Position numbers and translations under genes: made by a program. This document shows, one piece after another, positions 1-4,945 of a stretch of DNA of 7,524 bases (positions within the stretch are counted from its first letter, which is position 1; every line of letters begins with the position of its first letter). Below the pieces are notes generated by a model that did not search any database, had not been told where the DNA came from, and saw only the letters and a program-made list of their open reading frames with translations. Source of the DNA: CAZWFW01 sp964633445 (GTDB lineage Archaea > Undinarchaeota > CAZWFW01); the NCBI GenBank assembly GCA_964633445.1, contig CAZWFW010000047.1, positions 1 through 7,524 of the forward strand, in the 5' to 3' direction.

Positions 1-189
1 ATTCCAGAAAACCTTTATAAAAAGTTAGAAAAAAGAGCAAAGAATATTGGTTTTAATAACGTTTCTGAGTATATATCATTTATTTTAGATGAGGTTTTAA
101 GAAATTTGGAGGAGGAAGAGGAAGAGAAAAATATTAGCGATGAAGAGAAGATTAAGGAAAGGTTAAGGGCTTTGGGATACTTAGATTAA
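1..189 (+). CDS. Ribbon-helix-helix (CopG-like) regulator, 5' end cut by window
   Basis: The reading frame is open from the first base and ends at TAA 187-189, giving 62 residues with the N-terminus missing. What remains begins IPENLYKKL, the end of an RHH beta strand and the start of helix 1. It continues through GFNNVSEYISFIL, a typical RHH second helix, then an acidic stretch (EEEEEE) and a tail ending KERLRALGYLD. It aligns well with the next gene, so the two are tandem paralogues. RHH proteins are usually dimeric DNA-binding repressors. The stop overlaps the next start by one base (TAATG), which suggests translational coupling. The regulatory role is inferred from fold and position; the target is unknown, but the repeat array at 405-436 is the obvious candidate. 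Confidence 0.8.
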   Translation: MPENLYKKLEKRAKNIGFNNVSEYISFILDEVLRNLEEEEEEKNISDEEKIKERLRALGYLD

Positions 190-407
190 TGAGTAAAGAT
201 AAAGTTACAATTAAGATACCAAGAGAGCTCTATCAGAAACTAAAAGAACTTATCAAAGATACAGGTTTTTCTAGTGTTACAGAATTTGTTGTATTTACAA
301 TGAGAATGATTGTTGCTGGTGGAAGAATAGCTGAGGAATCTAAATCTTATGGGAAGGCTGTTAAGGAGGTTAAGGAGAGACTTAGAAGATTAGGGTATAT
401 CGAGTAA
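189..407 (+). CDS. Ribbon-helix-helix (CopG-like) regulator, complete
   Basis: This is a 72-residue protein. Residues 5-11 (KVTIKIP) fit the DNA-contacting RHH beta strand. Helix 1 follows (RELYQKLKELIKDTG), then SSVTEFVVFTMRMIV as helix 2, and a charged C-terminal helix ending KERLRRLGYIE. The ATG at 189 shares its A with the TAA stop of the upstream RHH paralogue, and there is no clear Shine-Dalgarno sequence, so reinitiation is likely. It sits directly upstream of the sulfate-activation genes in the same direction. The 62-bp gap after it contains 8-bp repeats and a TATA box, so this protein or a heterodimer with its neighbour probably controls that promoter. The fold assignment is firm; the regulated target is inference. 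Confidence 0.85.
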   Translation: MSKDKVTIKIPRELYQKLKELIKDTGFSSVTEFVVFTMRMIVAGGRIAEESKSYGKAVKEVKERLRRLGYIE

Positions 408-436
408 GCTTATTAACTTATCAACTAAGTAACTTA
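405..436 (+). repeat. Tandem 8-bp direct repeats (iteron-like operator candidate)
   Basis: Four consecutive 8-bp units can be read: TAAGCTTA (405-412), TTAACTTA (413-420), TCAACTAA (421-428) and GTAACTTA (429-436). CTTA recurs with 8-bp phasing at 409, 417 and 433, with CTAA at 425. The first unit is also a perfect 8-bp palindrome and includes the stop codon of the upstream RHH gene. ACTTA (416-420) and TAAGT (426-430) also form a small inverted repeat. The array ends 3 bp before the TATA box at 440-447. Its position between two RHH genes and the cysD promoter makes it a candidate operator, since some RHH repressors bind short tandem repeats. The repeats are seen directly; the function is inferred. 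Confidence 0.55.
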
Positions 437-447
437 AATTTTAAATA
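434..447 (+). promoter_or_regulatory. Archaeal BRE/TATA promoter of the cysD-like operon
   Basis: TTTAAATA at 440-447 is a near-ideal archaeal TATA box, preceded by TTAAAT (434-439), which fits a BRE at most positions. The box centre lies about 26 nt before the ATG at 470. Transcription would therefore start at or next to that codon, giving a leaderless mRNA. This favours ATG 470 over the in-frame GTG at 464. The 8-bp repeats abut the upstream edge, so a bound repressor could block TBP/TFB. Confidence 0.65.
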
Positions 448-469
448 CTAAACTCCAATTAGAGTGTTA

Positions 470-1315
470 ATGAATCTTGACGAATTGGAATCAAAAAGTA
501 TTTATATTATAAGAGAAGCATATTATCGGTTTAAAAATAAAGTTGCAGCCTTATGGAGTTGTGGGAAAGACTCTACAACCATGCTTTATCTTATAAGGAA
601 AGCGTTCTTTGGAAAAATACCTTTTCCAGTAATTCATATAGACACTTCCTATAAACTTAGAGAAATTTACGAATTTAGAGATAGAATTACAAAGGAGTGG
701 GATATTAATTTAATCATTGCTAGAAATGAAAAAGCCTTAGCGGAAGGTATGCATCCTAGCAAAGGAAGACTTAAGTGTTGTACTGCATTAAAAACAGAAG
801 CTTTAAGACAAGTTCTTAGGAAGTATAAATTTAAGGCGCTATTTGTTGCTATAAGGAGAGATGAACATGCTATACGGGCAAAGGAGAGGTATTTTTCTCC
901 GAGAAATGCTGAGATGGAATGGAATTACTTAAACCAACCACCCGAGCTTTGGGAACAATTTAATATTTGCTTAAATGATGAGCAAGATCATTATAGAGTA
1001 CACCCAATGCTTCATTGGCGTGAAATTGATATATGGCTATATATTAAAAGAGAAAACATACCAGTGGTACCCCTATATTTTGCTGGTTATAAAAAAGAAG
1101 GCTATAGGTATAGGAGTATAGGATGTGAGCCTTGCGTAGTACCCGTCCCCTCAAATGCTAGAACTATCGATGAGATAGTTGAGGAATTGAAAACTACGAA
1201 TATATCCGAGAGAGCAGGAAGAGCTCAGGACAAAGAGAAATTATATGCTATGCAAAAATTGAGAGCTTTAGGTTACTTAATAATATTTCTTATAATCACA
1301 GCATTTGTATTATAA
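470..1315 (+). CDS. cysD: CysD-like sulfate adenylyltransferase small subunit with CC...CxxC cysteines
   Basis: The product is a 281-residue PP-loop ATP pyrophosphatase of the PAPS reductase/CysD family. With the GTPase CysN, CysD makes APS from ATP and sulfate. Visible landmarks are the PP-loop SCGKDS (residues 30-35, usually SGGKDS), FPVIHIDTSYK (52-62), RRDEHAIRAKER (129-140), NQPPELWEQFN (155-165), the DIWLYI block (187-192), PSNARTIDEI (227-236) and ERAGRAQD (247-254). These are CysD-type blocks in CysD order. Unlike textbook CysD it carries CC (103-104) in LKCCTALKTEAL and CEPC (219-222) in SIGCEPC, the cysteine pattern of [4Fe-4S] APS reductases. CysD normally ends near GYF, but here LRALGY is followed by a hydrophobic tail, LIIFLIITAFVL. 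ATG 470 was chosen over GTG 464 because of TATA spacing. A reductase or bifunctional role cannot be excluded. Confidence 0.8.
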   Translation: MNLDELESKSIYIIREAYYRFKNKVAALWSCGKDSTTMLYLIRKAFFGKIPFPVIHIDTSYKLREIYEFRDRITKEWDINLIIARNEKALAEGMHPSKGRLKCCTALKTEALRQVLRKYKFKALFVAIRRDEHAIRAKERYFSPRNAEMEWNYLNQPPELWEQFNICLNDEQDHYRVHPMLHWREIDIWLYIKRENIPVVPLYFAGYKKEGYRYRSIGCEPCVVPVPSNARTIDEIVEELKTTNISERAGRAQDKEKLYAMQKLRALGYLIIFLIITAFVL

Positions 1316-1318
1316 AAA
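1307..1318 (+). promoter_or_regulatory. Weak TATA-like element before the homing endonuclease gene
   Basis: GTATTATAAAAA overlaps the last codons of cysD and lies about 16-27 nt before the ATG at 1334. It resembles an archaeal TATA box, but its centre (about 1312) is only some 22 nt from the start codon, slightly short for leaderless initiation. No ribosome binding site is visible before 1334. The element could give the endonuclease gene its own low-level transcription, or it may be chance in AT-rich DNA. Confidence 0.25.
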
Positions 1319-1333
1319 ACTTCAATAATAACT

Positions 1334-2203
1334 ATGAAGAAAAAGAGACCACCTAAGGATGAGATTATGAGATTGTATGCAATGGGTTTGACGCAAAAGG
1401 AGATTGGAAAAAAGTTTGGATGGAAGCAATCTGGAATTTCCAAGCTAATGAAGGAATATGGCATCCCTACCAGAGGGCATAAAAAATGGTCGAAAAAGGA
1501 GGAAGAGATATTAAAAAAATATTACCTTAAGCTGCCGAAAGAGGAGCTTTGTAACTTATTGCCAAAAAGAAGTTGGGAAGCAATTAAACAAAAAGCACTG
1601 AAACTTGGAATAGCAAGAAAAAAAGAGGAATTCAGAAAAAGCAAAGAAGTTGTAGAAAGATTGAGAAAATTAGCAGCATCAAAAATGATAAAACCCAGAT
1701 TTGAAAGAAAAAAAGATCTAGCATATATCCTTGGTGTTCTTGATGGTGATGGTTATACTGATAGGAAATGGTCTGTAGGCCTAGAGACCGTAACAAGGGA
1801 ATTTGCTGAAAAGTTTACTAAAACGCTAAGAAGAGTAGGACTAAATGCTAATATGAGATTCAATAAAAAGAAGAAAAAGTGGATAGTATGGGCGTCCTCC
1901 AAGCTTTTAGTTCAATGGTATCTTTCGTTAGACAATATTAAGAAACTTTCCTGGTTAATTAAGAATAAAGTTGCTTGGGAATATCTTAAAGGATTGTATG
2001 ATTCTGATGGGGCATTACATCCTTGTGGAGTACCCCAAATATGTGGAACAAAAATAGAAAAGAACGAGTTTGTAGGTAAACTCCTTACCCGTCTAGGAAT
2101 TGAAAATACTATTCATAAAGACAAGGTATGGATAAAAGCAAGCTCTGCCAAAAAGTTTTTCGCCCATATTTGCTCTGTTATTCCATATAGAAATCCAAAA
2201 TGA
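1334..2203 (+). CDS. Free-standing LAGLIDADG homing endonuclease with HTH and SANT/Myb-like domains
   Basis: This 289-residue protein has three parts. Residues 8-45 form a helix-turn-helix (LYAMGLTQKEIGKKFG...SGISKLMKEYGI). Residues 50-93 form a SANT/Myb-like domain (KKWSKKEEEILKKYY, then LLPKRSWEAIKQKALKLG). Residues 127-285 form a two-motif LAGLIDADG nuclease. The motifs are LAYILGVLDGDG (129-140) and YLKGLYDSDG (217-226), with probable metal-binding acids Asp139 and Asp225, so the enzyme looks intact. Such enzymes cut a long DNA site and spread their own gene by recombination repair. It is not within an intron or intein: it lies 18 nt after cysD, and its stop overlaps the next start (ATGA). 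It is therefore a selfish gene inside a metabolic operon, or one recruited as a DNA-binding regulator. The family call is firm; the target site is unknown. Confidence 0.88.
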   Translation: MKKKRPPKDEIMRLYAMGLTQKEIGKKFGWKQSGISKLMKEYGIPTRGHKKWSKKEEEILKKYYLKLPKEELCNLLPKRSWEAIKQKALKLGIARKKEEFRKSKEVVERLRKLAASKMIKPRFERKKDLAYILGVLDGDGYTDRKWSVGLETVTREFAEKFTKTLRRVGLNANMRFNKKKKKWIVWASSKLLVQWYLSLDNIKKLSWLIKNKVAWEYLKGLYDSDGALHPCGVPQICGTKIEKNEFVGKLLTRLGIENTIHKDKVWIKASSAKKFFAHICSVIPYRNPK

Positions 2204-2946
2204 TGAGCGAGTTATTGCTTATCTCATTAGCATTCATCATGGAGATGGTTGATAGCTCTTTAGGAATGATGTATGGAACTCTTCTATCCCCTTTATTGAT
2301 AGGTTTAGGTTTAGATCCTTTACTAGTTATTCCTTCTATTCTCATCTCACAAGCTTTAGGTGGACTTATAGGAACGTTTGCTCACCATAAGTTCGGGAAT
2401 GCAAACTTTAACGGGTTAACAAAACATACAAAAGTTACTTTAGCAATAGTTTTACCAGGTCTGATTGCTGCTTTTATAGGAGTCTCTTTAGCAATTTATA
2501 TCCCAAAAAATTTCCTCAAGCTTTATATAGGAATCTTAGCAATTCTTATGGGTATGCTTTGCCTGACTAACATCAAGTTTAGGTTTAAATGGTGGAAGAT
2601 TTATCTCATTGGAGCTATTTCGTCATTCAATAAAGCATTCAGTGGCGGAGGATTCGGCCCTATAACTTCTACAGGAAAAATTATTGGTGGATTAAACCCA
2701 AAAGTTTCCATAGCAACCACTACCTATGCTGAATTTCCAATTTGTTTAACATCTTTTTTGCTTTATGTATCATTAAACGGAATTTCAAACATCTATTTTC
2801 CACTATATCTCTCAATAGGTGCAATAATTGGAGGATTGATTGGACCATATTTTTGCAGTAAATTTAAAACAAAGTTGTTAAGAAAATTTGTTGGTTTACT
2901 TGCCATACTTTCAGGAACATGGGTTTTGTTCAAATTGGTGGTGTAG
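2200..2946 (+). CDS. TauE/SafE-family membrane transporter, probable sulfate/sulfite carrier
   Basis: This 248-residue, highly hydrophobic protein has about eight predicted membrane segments, roughly at residues 4-26, 28-60, 80-100, 105-123, 132-150, 175-193, 199-217 and 228-247. It shows the two-fold pseudo-repeat of the TauE/SafE family: a first half with EMVDSSLGMMYGT, and a second half with SSFNKAFSGGGFGPITSTGK near the equivalent position. Family members move sulfite, sulfoacetate or other sulfur anions across the cytoplasmic membrane. Placement between cysD and cysN suggests that it supplies the oxyanion for activation, though the direction of transport cannot be read from sequence. ATG 2200 overlaps the endonuclease stop; ATG 2203 is an equally possible start. 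No ribosome binding site is seen, so translation is probably coupled. Confidence 0.85.
   Translation: MMSELLLISLAFIMEMVDSSLGMMYGTLLSPLLIGLGLDPLLVIPSILISQALGGLIGTFAHHKFGNANFNGLTKHTKVTLAIVLPGLIAAFIGVSLAIYIPKNFLKLYIGILAILMGMLCLTNIKFRFKWWKIYLIGAISSFNKAFSGGGFGPITSTGKIIGGLNPKVSIATTTYAEFPICLTSFLLYVSLNGISNIYFPLYLSIGAIIGGLIGPYFCSKFKTKLLRKFVGLLAILSGTWVLFKLVV
2936..2942 (+). promoter_or_regulatory. Ribosome binding site of cysN
   Basis: GGTGGTG lies 6 nt before ATG 2949 and closely resembles the archaeal anti-16S complement GGAGGTG. It sits inside the last codons of the transporter gene. It decides in favour of ATG 2949 over the upstream in-frame ATG at 2919, which would add ten residues not expected before the GTPase P-loop. 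Confidence 0.65.
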
Positions 2947-2948
2947 AA

Positions 2949-4151
2949 ATGTTAAACATAGCAATTGTTGGAAGTGTGGATCATGGAAAATCTACACTAA
3001 TAGGGAGATTGCTATATGATACAGGCTCTATACCAAGAGATAAAATTGAGGAGGTAAAAAGGATATGCAAATTGCTTGGTAAAAGGTTTGAGTTTGCCTA
3101 CGCTATAGATGCTTTAGAGGAGGAGAGAAAGAATGATATGACTATCGAATGCGCTCAAGTATTCTTAAGATATAGTAATGAAGAATATAGCATTATTGAT
3201 GTTCCTGGTCATAAAGAGTTTCTTAAAAATATGGCTACTGGTGTAACCCAAGCTAATGCCGCAATTTTGATAATTGATGCTAAGGAAGGAATTACAGAAC
3301 AAACAAAAAGACATGCTTTCTTATTGAAGTTACTTGGTGTTAGTAATATAATTGTTGTCATAAACAAAATGGATCTCGTAAACTATGATAAAAGAAAATT
3401 TGAAGCAACTAAGAGAGTGGTGAAAAATTATTTTAAAAAGATGGGGTTGAATATTAGGGAAGTAATCCCTATCTCAGCATATTGTGGAGACAATGTTGTG
3501 AAAAAAAGCAAGAACATGCTATGGTATAAAGGAAAAACAGTTGTTGAAGCGTTAAGCAGCGTTACAGACTTGAAAGATAGATCAAAAGGATTTGTTATGA
3601 TAATTCAGGATAAATATTGTTTAAATGGAAAAGAAGTCTATGTAGGGAATATATTAGATGGTTGCTTGAAAAAGGGTGATGTTGTTTGCGTATATCCTTC
3701 AAATGAGGAAGTGAAGGTAGAGAAAATCTTAGATTTTAGGGAGGGGGTTATTGGATTGGATAGTGCAAGAGCTCCAAAGGCTGTAGGTATAGTTACTAGG
3801 AATACGTTGCAAAGAGGAAATGTTTTAGCTAAGAATAGAAGAATTATGAATACTACCAAAGTGGAAGGTATTGTATTTTGTCTGTTGGGCAGCATAAAGG
3901 AAAATGAAAGATACGTTTTTAGATGTGCCACCCAAGAGACATTTTGTAAGATTTGCAAAGTAATTGAAAAACTTGATATTAATACATTTGAAAAAATATC
4001 GGGGGATAGTATTGCTAGCGCTGAAATTGGAAGAATTCGTCTAAAGTTTGACAAAAAGGTTTGCTTAACAAAATTTAACGAATTAGCTGAGTTAGGAAGA
4101 TTTGTTTTAGAAAAAGATGGTAAAATAATTGCTGGAGGAATAATTAGCTAA
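2949..4151 (+). CDS. cysN: Sulfate adenylyltransferase GTPase subunit CysN
   Basis: This is a 400-residue EF-Tu/EF-1alpha-like translational GTPase fold used by ATP sulfurylase to couple GTP hydrolysis to APS formation. All five G motifs are visible: GSVDHGKS (8-15), switch-I Thr65 in DMTIE, DVPGH (84-88), NKMD (139-142) and SAYCGDN (176-182). The FAYAIDALEEER block (49-60) and the segment KNMLWYKGKTVVEAL (188-202), which matches the CysN ENMPWYxGPTLLE block, separate it from EF-1alpha. Two beta-barrel domains follow and the end, GRFVLEKDGKIIAGGII, is typical. It is shorter than E. coli CysN (475 residues) and has no fused APS kinase domain. The start follows the transporter stop by 2 nt. The gene ends in a 4-bp tail-to-tail overlap with the minus-strand phosphodiesterase. 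Confidence 0.88.
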   Translation: MLNIAIVGSVDHGKSTLIGRLLYDTGSIPRDKIEEVKRICKLLGKRFEFAYAIDALEEERKNDMTIECAQVFLRYSNEEYSIIDVPGHKEFLKNMATGVTQANAAILIIDAKEGITEQTKRHAFLLKLLGVSNIIVVINKMDLVNYDKRKFEATKRVVKNYFKKMGLNIREVIPISAYCGDNVVKKSKNMLWYKGKTVVEALSSVTDLKDRSKGFVMIIQDKYCLNGKEVYVGNILDGCLKKGDVVCVYPSNEEVKVEKILDFREGVIGLDSARAPKAVGIVTRNTLQRGNVLAKNRRIMNTTKVEGIVFCLLGSIKENERYVFRCATQETFCKICKVIEKLDINTFEKISGDSIASAEIGRIRLKFDKKVCLTKFNELAELGRFVLEKDGKIIAGGIIS

Positions 4152-4852
4152 GTTTTGCAAAAACTTTCTATAAAGTTTCTGAATTCCGTTATTTTAGGAT
4201 TTTTTAGGTCAATTTCTTCGCTAAATGACCAAAATCCATAAGTGTTGTGATCTCCATATCTCCCTAAGGCTTTCATACCATGATCTGAAATTATTAACAG
4301 TTTGTCACAATGTTTCCTCGCTTCTTTAGCAATTTCATCAAGTTCCTTGTAGATTAGCTTCATTTTTATTTTAATTCCAAAGCTTAGATGACCTATCATA
4401 TCCGCCAAATTAAAATAAGCTAGTAGGATATCAAAATCTTTTTCTAGAGCTTCAAAAAATTTTTGCTTAGTTTCCCTGTGATGTTCAAAGATAAGTGCAT
4501 CAAACTCCTCTATGCTTGCAGAACCATTAAAATATTTTTTTAGCAGATCTCTTTCAGCTTTTATTTTTTTAATATCCTGAGTCAATGCTGGCATATCTAT
4601 TGCCATCCATTTCTCAAAACTAGAGAGGAAGGTGTCTCTAATATTAATTCTAAAGCTCCATATATCTTTATGAGCCAGTACTTCTCTCTCCATATTCCTC
4701 CCCGTAAGAAAGGAAGCCCAAATAACCATTGTGCGCGGCTCAGAGAATTCGCGTATGTCTGTTTTACCAAAGCATTTTTGGGTAAGGTTCTTACAATTAA
4801 ATTCTTTTACGCAATTATACTCGAGTCCGTCGTAAGATAATATTATGAGCAT
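4148..4852 (-). CDS. Alkaline-phosphatase-superfamily phosphodiesterase/nucleotide pyrophosphatase
   Basis: This compact, 234-residue protein has the full metal-site set of type I phosphodiesterases. The set comprises Asp8 in SYDGLEY, the probable nucleophile Thr41 in EPRTMVIWASFLTG, Asp151 and His155 in DMIGH, Asp190-His191 in SDHGM, and His202 in GDHNTYGFW. The family hydrolyses phosphomonoesters or diesters, often nucleotides, using two divalent metals. There is no signal peptide or membrane segment, so it is probably cytoplasmic. Because it converges on cysN, a substrate linked to sulfur activation (APS, PAPS or pAp) is plausible, but nothing in the sequence proves that. No ribosome binding site precedes ATG 4852, which suggests a leaderless transcript. 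It is much shorter than bacterial relatives, lacking large insertions. Confidence 0.75.
   Translation of the reverse strand: MLIILSYDGLEYNCVKEFNCKNLTQKCFGKTDIREFSEPRTMVIWASFLTGRNMEREVLAHKDIWSFRINIRDTFLSSFEKWMAIDMPALTQDIKKIKAERDLLKKYFNGSASIEEFDALIFEHHRETKQKFFEALEKDFDILLAYFNLADMIGHLSFGIKIKMKLIYKELDEIAKEARKHCDKLLIISDHGMKALGRYGDHNTYGFWSFSEEIDLKNPKITEFRNFIESFCKT
4161..4178. terminator. Inverted repeat at the convergent cysN/phosphodiesterase ends
   Basis: AAACTTT (4161-4167), loop CTAT, AAAGTTT (4172-4178) is a perfect 7-bp hairpin beginning 10 nt after the cysN stop. A second near-palindrome, AGTTTT/AAAAACT (4151-4165), overlaps it. T-rich plus-strand sequence follows at about 4191-4207. A hairpin works in either direction, so it could help end both convergent transcripts. 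Archaeal termination mainly needs T-runs, and the whole element lies within phosphodiesterase codons, so the role is uncertain. Confidence 0.3.
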
Positions 4853-4870
4853 AGATAATTTTATTGGGCT

Positions 4871-4903
4871 TAATTAATTTTAGTTTTAGCATTAATTTTT
4901 AAA
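4871..4903 (-). promoter_or_regulatory. AT-rich promoter region of the phosphodiesterase gene
   Basis: On the minus strand, TTTAAAAA (4903 to 4896) and a run of A/T centred near 4876 (AAAATTAATTA) precede ATG 4852. The first would give a leader of about 20 nt; the second is at the spacing for a leaderless start. Either could be the TATA box; neither is a perfect match. Confidence 0.35.
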
Positions 4904-4906
4904 CCT

Positions 4907-4916
4907 AAAAAGAAAA
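4907..4916 (-). terminator. T-rich tract after rmlD
   Basis: On the minus strand the sequence reads TTTTCTTTTT about 30 nt beyond the rmlD stop. Oligo-T tracts are the main signal for intrinsic termination in archaea. It lies between rmlD and the promoter of the phosphodiesterase gene, where a transcript end would be expected. It is short, so leaky termination is possible. Confidence 0.35.
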
Positions 4917-4945
4917 GGTCATTGCAGTAGATGAGGCAAAGTTTC

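Noticed and set aside
1273..1464. Minus-strand open frame of 63 codons
   Set aside because: It lies antisense to the cysD end and the start of the endonuclease gene, has no recognisable domain or promoter, and is explained by AT-rich composition.
1334..2203. Intron or intein interpretation of the endonuclease
   Set aside because: The gene has its own start and stop, cysD is complete on its upstream side and the transporter on its downstream side, and no intein splicing motifs are seen.
2919..2948. N-terminal ten-residue extension of CysN
   Set aside because: It overlaps the transporter's last codons, while ATG 2949 has a GGTGGTG site at ideal spacing and starts directly before the P-loop strand.
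3638..4054. Minus-strand open frame of 138 codons inside cysN
   Set aside because: It is antisense to well-conserved CysN barrel domains, and its Ser/Phe/Ile-rich composition is that expected of a shadow frame.
2949..4151. Assignment as archaeal EF-1alpha
   Set aside because: The FAYAIDALEEER and NMLWYKGKTVVEAL blocks and the cysD context match CysN, and the sequence is shorter and lacks EF-1alpha-specific segments.
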